From the NCBI RefSeq assembly GCF_008086165.1, contig NZ_VSKL01000001.1, positions 186,001-250,000 of the forward strand: DNA of 64,000 nucleotides, given 5' to 3'. Below are positions 34,394-42,358 of this stretch, piece after piece (the stretch's first letter is position 1; each line of letters begins with the position of its first letter). This DNA is from Algorimicrobium algoritergicola. GTDB lineage: Bacteria > Bacteroidota > Bacteroidia > Flavobacteriales > Flavobacteriaceae. Under the pieces are notes generated by a model, which was not told where the DNA came from, searched no databases, and was given only the letters and a program-made list of their open reading frames with translations. The position numbers were made by a program, and so were the translations under genes.

Positions 34394-35455
34394 TTAATCG
34401 AATGCTTTTACTACAGCTTTTGGCGCTTCTTTTCTAGTACCATCAAAACCATCTACTCCAGCTACGGTTGTGTACTTTAATACATACCGTTTTCCAGGGT
34501 TTATAATTTTATAAGCTGATTGACACATCAGTGTTGCCTCATGGAACCCACATAAAATTAGTTTTAATTTACCTGGATACGTGTTGACATCTCCAATGGC
34601 AAAAATACCTGGAATGTTAGTTTGGTAATCTAAAGCATTATCAACTTTAATGGCATTTTTTTCAATTTCTAAACCCCAATTTGCAATGGGACCTAATTTA
34701 GGTGACAGCCCGAAAAGCGGGATAAAATGGTCGCATTCGACCTCATATTCTGTTTCAATTTGGGTTGGTTGAGAAACCACCACAGCTTGCATCTTATTAT
34801 GCCCAACAAGACCGATGACTTCAGCTGGCGTAATCAGATTTATTTTTCCTTGATTTTTTAATTCTTGAACTTTTTCAACAGAATCCAAATGGCCACGAAA
34901 TTCATTTCTACGGTGAATAAGTGTTACCTCACTGGCTATATTACTTAAAAATATACTCCAGTCCAATGCCGAATCACCACCTCCAGCAATTACCAATTTT
35001 TTGTCACGATAAATCTCAGGATCCTTAATCATGTATTCCACACCTTTATCTTCAAAATGCGCCAGATTATCAATCAATGGTTTTCGCGGCTCAAAACTAC
35101 CCAGTCCTCCAGCAATAGCAACAACAGGTGCTTGATGTTGTGTCCCTTTATTGGTCGTCACAATAAAACTACCATCTTCTTGTTTTTCTATGGTTTCGGC
35201 TCGTTCTCCCAGCGTAAACCCTGGCTCAAACTGTTTGCATTGCTCCAAGAGTTTAAGGGTCAAATCGCCTGCCAAAATTTCTGGGTAAGCGGGAATATCG
35301 TAAATGGGTTTTTTAGGATATAGTTCGGTACATTGCCCACCTGCTTGTGGTAATGCATCAATAAGATGACATTTTAACTTTAATAATCCAGCTTCAAAAA
35401 CGGTAAATAATCCGGTTGGCCCAGCGCCAATAATAAGTATATCTGTTTTGATCAT
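34394..35455 (-). CDS. Ferredoxin-NADP+ reductase, thioredoxin-reductase-like (YumC family)
   Basis: A 353-residue flavoprotein. FAD site LIIGAGPTGLFTVFEAG near the start, AGGQCTELYPKKPIYDIPAY (typical of FNR2, without a redox-active CxxC), NAD(P) site AGGGDSALDWSIFL, and C-terminal FAIGDVNTYPGKLKLILCGF. It reduces the 2Fe-2S ferredoxin encoded 37 nt downstream, by context. The upstream TTG at 35467 is not needed; ATG 35455 has a GGTAGGA stretch before it. Confidence 0.9.
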   Translation of the reverse strand: MIKTDILIIGAGPTGLFTVFEAGLLKLKCHLIDALPQAGGQCTELYPKKPIYDIPAYPEILAGDLTLKLLEQCKQFEPGFTLGERAETIEKQEDGSFIVTTNKGTQHQAPVVAIAGGLGSFEPRKPLIDNLAHFEDKGVEYMIKDPEIYRDKKLVIAGGGDSALDWSIFLSNIASEVTLIHRRNEFRGHLDSVEKVQELKNQGKINLITPAEVIGLVGHNKMQAVVVSQPTQIETEYEVECDHFIPLFGLSPKLGPIANWGLEIEKNAIKVDNALDYQTNIPGIFAIGDVNTYPGKLKLILCGFHEATLMCQSAYKIINPGKRYVLKYTTVAGVDGFDGTRKEAPKAVVKAFD

Positions 35456-35551
35456 AGTCCTACCCAATTCCTTGGGAAATTCTTTTTATTCAACTTTAAT
35501 TTCGGTTACAAATTTCTAATAAATATATGCTAAATAGTATGATATTTATCA

Positions 35552-35647
35552 GGTTGTGTCCCGAAGCTTCAGGATTAGAGCTCTCCAAGATTTTAGTATT
35601 GGATAAGGAGCAGCAACAGCCTGACCAGCTACCTAACAGTAGGCAGA
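35552..35647. repeat. Palindrome-rich spacer between FNR and nifU-like genes
   Basis: Contains a GAAGCTTC-centred imperfect palindrome (35559-35574) and CTAC/GTAG (35629-35642). Looks like decayed intergenic repeats similar in style to 18748-18855; no coding frame. Confidence 0.35.
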
Positions 35648-35650
35648 CGC

Positions 35651-35893
35651 TTAAGCTTCTACGTTTATAACCTCTTCTATTTGTGGTGCATATTTTTTTA
35701 TAGTCATTTCTACACCTGACTTTAAGGTCATTTGGTTTACGCTACAACCTACACAAGCGCCTTCTAATTGCACCCTAACAAGTTTATCATCTTCAATAGA
35801 CAACAAAGAAATATCGCCTCCATCGCTTTGTAAAAACGGACGGATTTCATCCAATGCCTTTTCAATGTTTAATCGTAGTTGTTCTGTGGTCAT
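35651..35893 (-). CDS. NifU C-terminal-like (Nfu) Fe-S scaffold protein
   Basis: An 80-residue single Nfu domain with the CxxC cluster site (C47 and C50 in GACVGCSVNQMTLKSG). Such domains hold and transfer 4Fe-4S clusters. The gene starts 3 nt after the stop of mrp and is part of the same operon. Its context next to Mrp and ferredoxin genes supports a Fe-S carrier role. Confidence 0.93.
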   Translation of the reverse strand: MTTEQLRLNIEKALDEIRPFLQSDGGDISLLSIEDDKLVRVQLEGACVGCSVNQMTLKSGVEMTIKKYAPQIEEVINVEA

Positions 35894-35896
35894 AAC

Positions 35897-37039
35897 CTAT
35901 TTTTTAACGGCTGAACATCCAGCCATGGTAGTAATTTTTATTGCCTCGGTTGGTGGTAAATCATCATTTCGCTTTACAACTTCCTCCACGACATCTTTCG
36001 TGATGTTTTCAAACGCTTTCTCTAAAAGTGTTGCTGTTTGCAAGGCTGCAGGACGCCCTAAATCACCTGCTTCACGGATACTTTGTACTAGAGGAATTTC
36101 ACCTAAAAAACGCACATTTAAATCGGTTGCCAAGTTTTTAGCACCTTCCTTACCAAATATATAATATTTATTATTTGGTAATTCTTCTGGTGTGAAATAA
36201 GCCATATTTTCAATAATGCCTAAAACCGGCACATTAATACTTTCTTGTTGAAACATGGCTACACCTTTTTTAGCATCGGCAAGTGCCACATTTTGTGGTG
36301 TACTCACAACTACCGCTCCTGTAATTGGAAGCGATTGCATGATGCTTAAGTGAATGTCACCGGTTCCTGGAGGTAAATCGATTAACATAAAATCGAGTTC
36401 GCCCCAATGTGCATCAAAAATCATTTGATTTAATGCTTTTGCTGCCATAGGCCCACGCCAAACAACAGCTTGATCTGGTTGTGTAAAAAAGCCAATCGAT
36501 AATATTTTAACACCATAATTTTCTACGGGTTTCATTTTAGATTTCCCATCAATCGTGGTTGCTAAAGGCCGTTCGTTTTCAACATCGAACATAATTGGCA
36601 TGGATGGCCCGTAAATATCGGCATCCAAAATCCCAACTTTAAAACCCATTTTAGATAAGGTTACGGCTAAATTTGCGGTAACAGTTGATTTTCCGACACC
36701 ACCTTTTCCAGAAGCTACAGCTATTATATTTTTAATACCAGGAATGGCTTTTCCTTTAATTTCATTTTTAGGTTTTTCAGCGGGCGCATCTACCTTCACA
36801 TTAATAGTGATTTTAGCTTTTTCATAAACATGTTCATGAATAGCTTTTAGTATTTCAACTTCTGTTTTCTTTTTAGCTTGTAGGGTTGGGTTAGTAATGG
36901 TAATATCTACAATAACCTCATCACCAAAGGTCATCACATTTTTTACAGCACCACTTGCTACCATATTTTGTCCTTCACCAGGAACAGTTATCGTTTCGAG
37001 TGCTTTTAATATATCTTGTTTTTCTATTTTCATTGCCAT
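35897..37039 (-). CDS. Mrp/NBP35 family P-loop ATPase (Fe-S cluster carrier)
   Basis: About 380 residues. The N-terminal MIP18-like domain (KALETITVPGEGQNMV, then VIVDITITNPTLQ) is followed by the P-loop domain with the deviant Walker A ASGKGGVGKST and DLPPGTGDIHL. Unlike many Mrp proteins there is no CxxC near the C-terminus; a single Cys lies in MAGCSAVKK. It carries Fe-S clusters to apo-proteins. The frame extends to 37084 with TTG, but ATG 37039 or 37033 fits the conserved MKIEKQDILKAL start. A TATATTTG box lies at 37123. Confidence 0.9.
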   Translation of the reverse strand: MAMKIEKQDILKALETITVPGEGQNMVASGAVKNVMTFGDEVIVDITITNPTLQAKKKTEVEILKAIHEHVYEKAKITINVKVDAPAEKPKNEIKGKAIPGIKNIIAVASGKGGVGKSTVTANLAVTLSKMGFKVGILDADIYGPSMPIMFDVENERPLATTIDGKSKMKPVENYGVKILSIGFFTQPDQAVVWRGPMAAKALNQMIFDAHWGELDFMLIDLPPGTGDIHLSIMQSLPITGAVVVSTPQNVALADAKKGVAMFQQESINVPVLGIIENMAYFTPEELPNNKYYIFGKEGAKNLATDLNVRFLGEIPLVQSIREAGDLGRPAALQTATLLEKAFENITKDVVEEVVKRNDDLPPTEAIKITTMAGCSAVKK

Positions 37040-37122
37040 ACTATTTAGTAAAGATAAAACAGCTATTATATGTGTTTTTAACAATAGTTGCTTACCTGTT
37101 TATTGAGAATAATTCTAAACTA

Positions 37123-37130
37123 CAAATATA
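37123..37130 (-). promoter_or_regulatory. -7 box of the mrp-nfu operon
   Basis: The minus strand reads TATATTTG, a perfect match, about 85 nt before the ATG at 37039. Confidence 0.5.
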
Positions 37131-37246
37131 CAGTGAATTGTTTAGAATTTGAAATGCTTTAATTGAAATGATTGATGCTTGGATTTGGTTTGGTTATCGA
37201 CGTCTTTTCGCTAATATTTCCTGATTTCTAATAAAATAGGAACTAT

Positions 37247-37576
37247 TTACAACTCGTTCATGGGTTCCCAAAAAAGATTATCAAAATCCTGAATTTGATT
37301 TTCAACAACTTTAATACCTTCACTTTCTAAAAGTTGTTGCATGAGGTTGGTGCCATCAAAATGATGTTTACCAGTTAACAACCCTTTTCTATTTACTACG
37401 CGATGTGCAGGAACATCTTTAGTATGTGAGCCATTCATAGCGTAACCAACCATTCGTGCGCTTCGTGCTGCTCCCAAATATTTGGCAATAGCACCATAAC
37501 TGGTTATCCGACCATAAGGTATTTGCCTTGCAACCTCATAAACCTTCTCATAAAAATTAAGCGTTTCTGGTTTCAT
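37247..37576 (-). CDS. Alkyltransferase-like protein (ATL)
   Basis: A 109-residue MGMT DNA-binding domain (IPYGRITSYGAIAKYLGAAR, then RMVGYAMNG). The active-site motif is PAHR (56-59), with Ala 57 where methyltransferases have the acceptor Cys. Such ATLs bind O6-alkylguanine and recruit nucleotide excision repair rather than repair it themselves (family knowledge). It overlaps lysE and trmB by single nucleotides as TAATG junctions, forming a tight operon. Confidence 0.9.
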   Translation of the reverse strand: MKPETLNFYEKVYEVARQIPYGRITSYGAIAKYLGAARSARMVGYAMNGSHTKDVPAHRVVNRKGLLTGKHHFDGTNLMQQLLESEGIKVVENQIQDFDNLFWEPMNEL

Positions 37577-38205
37577 TATAGGTCTTTTAAAATATTGAAG
37601 AGTGTAACAATTGCCACTAATCCAGTTATAAGACCAATCAGGTAATTCATGCTTTTTTGAGATGCTATTTTCCGATCTTTAATTTTATCAAAAAAGATCA
37701 TGTAAATATACAAAGCCGAAAAAGCTCCTGAAGACGCACCTACTACATAAGAAGCAACACCAATACCATGAAACTCTAATAGCCCAAATGAAGCCAAACT
37801 AATAGCAACATAAGCTTGAAATGGAATGGGAAACACATTGATAGACGACAAGAACATACCATGAAAAAAGCGACTTGTTTTACTCCGAACATCAACATCT
37901 TTTTTTTCTTTTTCAGTACTCTTGGCTATAAACAGAAAATAAATACTTAATAAGGCGAAAATAACTAGAGCTACGATGCGTAAAATTTCAATAATATCTG
38001 GATGATTAGTTAAATAACGTGCAAAAACCGTTGCTATTAGTGCCTGGAATATTATAATAAAACAAGCGCCTAAAGAGAACATAATTCCTCTAGTAAGATT
38101 TTCTTTTAAGCTGATTTTAGCAGCTGTCATGTTCAACAATCCTGGCGGTAAGGTTGCCAAGAAAGTTGTCAGAAAACTAACAAAGAAAACAAGCGTTATA
38201 TTCAC
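37576..38205 (-). CDS. LysE family exporter
   Basis: A 209-residue membrane protein with about six hydrophobic segments. The N-terminal TFLATLPPGLLNMTAAKISL contains the P-G/N signature of LysE/RhtB exporters. It exports amino acids or related small molecules by family; the substrate is unknown. Start and stop each overlap neighbours by one base (TAATG), so it is translationally coupled to trmB and the ATL gene. Confidence 0.82.
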   Translation of the reverse strand: MNITLVFFVSFLTTFLATLPPGLLNMTAAKISLKENLTRGIMFSLGACFIIIFQALIATVFARYLTNHPDIIEILRIVALVIFALLSIYFLFIAKSTEKEKKDVDVRSKTSRFFHGMFLSSINVFPIPFQAYVAISLASFGLLEFHGIGVASYVVGASSGAFSALYIYMIFFDKIKDRKIASQKSMNYLIGLITGLVAIVTLFNILKDL

Positions 38206-38882
38206 TAATCTTTAATTTTAAACCGAATATACGTAATTGGTTTGTTTTGTTCTAAATATTGGTTTTCGTAAAAAGTCTGAATGCTAGTTACTTCCTCTGG
38301 GCTTCCTTCTTGTTTGTACACATTATGATTGGCGTATAAAACCTCATGACCTGCTCCATGAAGTAAACCTAGTGTGTAGCCATGCATAAATTCGCTATCG
38401 GTTTTTAAATTCATAACACCGTCCGGTTTTAAAATGGTTTTATAACGTGCTAGAAATTCAGCATTCGTCATCCGGTGCTTGGTGCGTTTATATTTTATTT
38501 GTGGATCTGGAAAGGTGATCCAAATTTCATCAACTTCATGAGCAGCAAACGCATGATCTATTAATTCAATCTGCGTGCGCAAAAAACCAACATTAGGCAT
38601 ATTATCTTCGAGAGCTGTTTTAGCACCTCGCCAAAAACGCGCACCTTTTATATCAACACCAATGAAATTCTTATTTGGATATTTTTCTGCCATAGCAGTC
38701 GTATATTCTCCTTTACCACAACCTAATTCTAAAATTATAGGATTCTCATTTTTGAAAAAATCACGATTCCAATGTCCTTTTAAGGCAAATTCTTTATTTA
38801 CAAGTTCCTCACGTGTTGGCTGAACAACATTTTTAAAGGTCTCGTTTTCGTTAAAACGTCTTAATTTATTTTTACTACCCAA
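38205..38882 (-). CDS. trmB: tRNA (guanine-N7-)-methyltransferase
   Basis: About 225 residues. SAM motif ILELGCGKGEYT, then NFIGVDIKGARFWRG, and the catalytic region ITFPDPQIKYKRTKHRMTN are typical of TrmB, which makes m7G46 in tRNA. The frame reaches 38963, but the conserved flavobacterial N-terminus GSKNKLRRFNENE follows a TTG at 38882, the likely start. The upstream extension overlaps the divergent glycosyltransferase's promoter. First gene of the trmB-lysE-ATL operon. Confidence 0.92.
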   Translation of the reverse strand: MGSKNKLRRFNENETFKNVVQPTREELVNKEFALKGHWNRDFFKNENPIILELGCGKGEYTTAMAEKYPNKNFIGVDIKGARFWRGAKTALEDNMPNVGFLRTQIELIDHAFAAHEVDEIWITFPDPQIKYKRTKHRMTNAEFLARYKTILKPDGVMNLKTDSEFMHGYTLGLLHGAGHEVLYANHNVYKQEGSPEEVTSIQTFYENQYLEQNKPITYIRFKIKD

Positions 38883-38947
38883 TTTTATTGTATTGATTAA
38901 AAAAATTTTGACAAAATTACGTAAATATGTGGAAGTGCATATATGCT

Positions 38948-38955
38948 TATCTTTG
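38948..38955 (+). promoter_or_regulatory. -7 box 6 nt before the GT-B glycosyltransferase ATG
   Basis: TATCTTTG, perfect, ending 6 nt before the ATG at 38962. Transcription would begin at about the start codon. It also shows the upstream in-frame ATG at 38893 is not used. Confidence 0.6.
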
Positions 38956-38961
38956 TTTTTC

Positions 38962-40023
38962 ATGAAAGAAAAGAAACATATTTTGGTAGCGCCTATAAAT
39001 TGGGGTCTTGGTCATGCTACCAGATGCATTCCAATTATTACGGCACTACTTCAGCAAAATTTTACGCCAATACTGGCTAGTGATGGTGCTGCATTGACTT
39101 TACTACAATATGAATTCCCAGAACTTACCTGTTTAGAATTACCTGCTTACAATATTAGGTATGCTAAAAACGCGAAATATTTTAAATACAAACTACTTAA
39201 AGATTCACCTAAAATTTTAAAAAACATCAAGGTTGAAAAGTTAGCAACCGATAAAATTATTGCAGAATATCAAATTGACGGCATTATTTCAGATAATCGT
39301 TTTGGTGTGTTTTCATCAGATATCCCTTCTGTTTTTATGACACATCAATTGCGCGTTTTAAGTGGGAGTACCACATGGTTCAGTACTAACATTCACACGT
39401 ATATTATAAATAAATTCACCCAATGCTGGGTTCCAGACGTTTCTGAAAGCACTAATTTAAGTGGGAAACTAGGTCATGCTAAAAAACCAAATTCTAAAAC
39501 AAAATATATAGGTCCATTAAGCCGATTTGTAAAAAAAGAGCTTCCAATAAAACACGACGTCCTCGTCATTCTCTCTGGCCCTGAACCGCAACGTCAGTTT
39601 TTAGAAACAAAGCTATTACAAGAATTCGCTACTTATGATGGTCAGGTGGTTTTTGTAAAAGGCATTATAGAAAAGGAAATAAAAAAAGACCTAGTTGGCA
39701 ATATCACGATCTATAATTATTTAACCAGTAATTTATTGGAAGATGCTATAAACCAAAGTAAATTAATTGTTTCAAGATCAGGTTATACAACCATCATGGA
39801 TTTAGCAAAATTAGAAAAAAAAGCCTTTTTTATTCCCACACCAGGACAATTTGAACAAAACTATTTAGCAGAACGGTTGCAAGAAAACAAATTAGTTCCC
39901 TATTGCAAACAGAATGAATTTACTATTGACAAACTGAAGTTAGTATCCGATTACAACGGTTTGAGTGCTTATAATTTTGAGATAGATTATACCGACTTAT
40001 TTAGCCTTTTCCATACTGAATGA
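38962..40023 (+). CDS. GT-B glycosyltransferase, MurG-like
   Basis: A 353-residue protein. The N-terminal half has HILVAPINWGLGHATRCIP, the MurG/GT28-like glycine-rich loop. The C-terminal half has VIVILSGPEPQR-like and LIVSRSGYTTIMDLAKLEK, then FIPTPGQFEQNYLAERL, the usual nucleotide-sugar site. It resembles glycosyltransferases of the UDP-GlcNAc transferase fold; donor and acceptor are unknown. Start at 38962 chosen by promoter position and the conserved N-terminus. Its 3' end overlaps the convergent kinase gene by 27 nt. Confidence 0.8.
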   Translation: MKEKKHILVAPINWGLGHATRCIPIITALLQQNFTPILASDGAALTLLQYEFPELTCLELPAYNIRYAKNAKYFKYKLLKDSPKILKNIKVEKLATDKIIAEYQIDGIISDNRFGVFSSDIPSVFMTHQLRVLSGSTTWFSTNIHTYIINKFTQCWVPDVSESTNLSGKLGHAKKPNSKTKYIGPLSRFVKKELPIKHDVLVILSGPEPQRQFLETKLLQEFATYDGQVVFVKGIIEKEIKKDLVGNITIYNYLTSNLLEDAINQSKLIVSRSGYTTIMDLAKLEKKAFFIPTPGQFEQNYLAERLQENKLVPYCKQNEFTIDKLKLVSDYNGLSAYNFEIDYTDLFSLFHTE

Positions 40024-41034
40024 AAACTCGCTACCCACTTCCAATTCGCTTTCAATATAGATGCGCTCGTCATGCGCTTCAATAATATGTTTAACGATTG
40101 ACAAGCCTAAACCCGAACCACCTTCTTTTCGTGAACCACTTTTATCGACTCGGAAAAAGCGTTCAAAAATCCGTGATAAATTTTCTTCAGTAATACCTTC
40201 GCCATTATCAGTAACACGAACTATAACTTTGTTTTTGATTAAGTTTTCAATCCCAATTTCTGTCGTCCCTTTTTCTCTTCCATATTTAATGGAGTTTACA
40301 ACAAGGTTGGTAATAACTTGTTCAATCCGTTCCTTATCTGCATAAACCAGAATTGCTTCCGGATAATCTCTATCAAAAGTCAAGGTGATTTTCTTTTTGG
40401 TAGCTTTCATTTCTAGTAATTCGAAAACATTTTCAATGAGTTCAACCACATCAAAAACTTCTTTATTCAAACTTAAATCGCCCACTTCAAGTTTGGTAAT
40501 CATATCTAAATCTTTCACAATATAAATAAGGCGTTCTACACCTTTACTAGCACGTTGCAAATAGCGTTTTCGAATACGTTTATCATCAATAGCGCCATCT
40601 AATAAGGTTAAAATATAGCCTTGAACAGTAAATAATGGTGTTTTTAATTCATGAGACACGTTTCCTAAAAATTCTTTTCGGTATTCCTCACGAACTTTAA
40701 GGGTTTCAATTTCTAATTTCTTGTCTCTAGCATACTTATCAATTTCTTTGGTAAGCGTTGCCATATCAGTAGTTATGGGCTGTTTGGTTAGTGAGGCTGA
40801 TTCTAGAAGCGTTAAATCGTCGTATATTTTTTTTACGCGTCTATATATAAAACGTTCCACACGAAATTGAATAATGGCAAACGAAACCGCTCCAAACAAC
40901 AAAACAAATGGTATTATCAGCCATGTAAATGCTTGAACAACATACAAAAAAACACTCAAAAGGAGTGTTAATAATATGGTGATGAATAGCGATGTTTTAA
41001 TCGCAAACTTATACGTCTTTTTTAGTTTTTGCAT
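39997..41034 (-). CDS. PhoR-like sensor histidine kinase
   Basis: A 345-residue kinase. Two membrane segments lie at about residues 12-32 and 37-57 with almost no periplasmic loop between them, so sensing is probably membrane- or protein-mediated. The HisKA acceptor is His 128 in FLGNVSHELKTPLFTVQGY. The ATPase domain has LVVNSIKYG, VTDNGEGIT and GGSGLGLSIVKHIIEAH. It overlaps the PhoB-like regulator stop by one base (TAATG) and is its partner. In flavobacteria this pair often acts in phosphate or envelope control; not proven here. Confidence 0.93.
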   Translation of the reverse strand: MQKLKKTYKFAIKTSLFITILLTLLLSVFLYVVQAFTWLIIPFVLLFGAVSFAIIQFRVERFIYRRVKKIYDDLTLLESASLTKQPITTDMATLTKEIDKYARDKKLEIETLKVREEYRKEFLGNVSHELKTPLFTVQGYILTLLDGAIDDKRIRKRYLQRASKGVERLIYIVKDLDMITKLEVGDLSLNKEVFDVVELIENVFELLEMKATKKKITLTFDRDYPEAILVYADKERIEQVITNLVVNSIKYGREKGTTEIGIENLIKNKVIVRVTDNGEGITEENLSRIFERFFRVDKSGSRKEGGSGLGLSIVKHIIEAHDERIYIESELEVGSEFSFSMEKAK

Positions 41035-41717
41035 TAATCTACAAACTTATAACCAACACCTTTAACAGTTTTAAATGAATCATCGCCAATTTTTTCACGT
41101 AATTTTCTAATGTGGACATCTATCGTACGACCACCAACAACGACTTCATTTCCCCAGACTTTATCTAGAATGTCTTCCCTTTTGAAAACTTTACCAGGTT
41201 TTGATGCCAATAAAGATAATAATTCAAATTCTTTTCTCGGTAAAATTAGTTCTTCATCATTTAAAACAATTTTATACTCTTCCCTATTAATCACCAAATT
41301 ACCAATTTTTACAATGGCTTCAGCTGGAGCATCTTCTTTAAAACGACGTAATAACGATTTTACTTTACTGATTAAAACTTTCGGTTTAATAGGCTTGGTA
41401 ATATAATCATCAGCTCCAGCATCAAATCCCGCAACTTGCGAATAATCTTCACCACGAGCTGTTAAAAACGTAATAATAGTTTCTTTTAAATCTGGTTCTT
41501 TGCGCAAAAGTTCACAAGCTTCAATACCATCCATTTCAGGCATCATCACATCCATAATAATCAAATGTGGTTTTACTTTTTTAGCCAGTTTCACGGCTTT
41601 TAGACCATTTGTAGCTGTAAAAATCTCATACCCTTCAGAAGATAAATTATACCCAACTATTTCTAAAATATCTGGTTCGTCATCTACTAATAAAATTTTT
41701 ATATCGCGTTTTTTCAT
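41034..41717 (-). CDS. PhoB/OmpR-type response regulator
   Basis: A 227-residue regulator. The receiver has D12/D13, phospho-acceptor D56 in LIIMDVMMPEMDG and K108 in YITKPIKPK. The C-terminal winged helix has LILPRKEFELLSLLASKPGK and GGRTIDVHIRKLREKIG, the OmpR/PhoB recognition helix. It forms an operon with the kinase (one-base overlap) under a strong promoter at 41741-41769. Confidence 0.95.
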   Translation of the reverse strand: MKKRDIKILLVDDEPDILEIVGYNLSSEGYEIFTATNGLKAVKLAKKVKPHLIIMDVMMPEMDGIEACELLRKEPDLKETIITFLTARGEDYSQVAGFDAGADDYITKPIKPKVLISKVKSLLRRFKEDAPAEAIVKIGNLVINREEYKIVLNDEELILPRKEFELLSLLASKPGKVFKREDILDKVWGNEVVVGGRTIDVHIRKLREKIGDDSFKTVKGVGYKFVD

Positions 41718-41740
41718 AAAGCTTTAAACATTGACTCATG

Positions 41741-41769
41741 CAAAGATAAAATTTATAAGCTGGTACAAA
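41741..41769 (-). promoter_or_regulatory. Promoter of the PhoB/PhoR-like operon
   Basis: The minus strand has TTTG (41766-41769), a 17-nt spacer and TATCTTTG (41741-41748): perfect consensus, 23 nt before the ATG. Confidence 0.8.
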
Positions 41770-41877
41770 CCTCTAAAAACTATAAATAACATTAAGGTAA
41801 CCTTGAGGTTACAAGTTGATAATAGTAACATGAACCAAGCTTCATTTTTTGGCAAACTATTTGATATATTTATTTTG

Positions 41878-41885
41878 TATATTTA
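41878..41885 (+). promoter_or_regulatory. -7-like box of the small T9SS gene
   Basis: TATATTTA, one base off TAnnTTTG, 22 nt before ATG 41908. Confidence 0.4.
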
Positions 41886-41907
41886 CTAATGTCATTTATT
41901 GAAACTT

Positions 41908-42240
41908 ATGAAAACTAATACCTATTTGATATTTCTATTTTTTATGCTTTTCAGCAGTATTGGTTTTGCGCAATCAATAGAGAAAAATGATATGAATCAA
42001 GAGGAAAACATGGAGAACTTATCCGTTTATCCCAATCCTGTTAGTCATGGCAAATTATATGTAGTTACTAAAAACAACTTTACAAAACACGTTGAAATTT
42101 ATAATGTTCTTGGTAAAAAAATTCTATCAGAAACCCTTTCTGGCAAAGAATTAAACATCTCCAAAATAAAGCCCGGAATTTATATTATTAAGATTACTGA
42201 AAACAATATCAGCGCTACTAGAAAGCTGATTGTTAAATAA
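41908..42240 (+). CDS. Minimal T9SS cargo: signal peptide plus type A sorting domain
   Basis: A 110-residue protein. A signal peptide (to about residue 22, SIGFAQ) is followed by only about 15-18 residues and then a full type A sorting domain: LSVYPNPVSHGKLYV, HVEIYNVLGKKILS, KPGIYIIKITEN, RKLIVK. There is thus almost no passenger. It could be a truncated relic or a real short surface protein. The upstream TTG at 41899 is less likely than ATG 41908. It lies just upstream of another T9SS protein in the same direction. Confidence 0.75.
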   Translation: MKTNTYLIFLFFMLFSSIGFAQSIEKNDMNQEENMENLSVYPNPVSHGKLYVVTKNNFTKHVEIYNVLGKKILSETLSGKELNISKIKPGIYIIKITENNISATRKLIVK

Positions 42241-42314
42241 CTGTTACCCTTATTATCATATTGTAAAAAAGCAACTTATCTATTAATATTTTTAGATAAA
42301 AGACGAATTCTACG

Positions 42315-42322
42315 TATATTTG
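42315..42322 (+). promoter_or_regulatory. -7 box of the lamin-tail T9SS gene
   Basis: TATATTTG, perfect, 36 nt before the ATG at 42359. It overlaps the apparent upstream start at 42320, which is therefore rejected. Confidence 0.62.
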
Positions 42323-42358
42323 TTTTTTAATTCTTTTAAAACAATTAAACATTCAATT

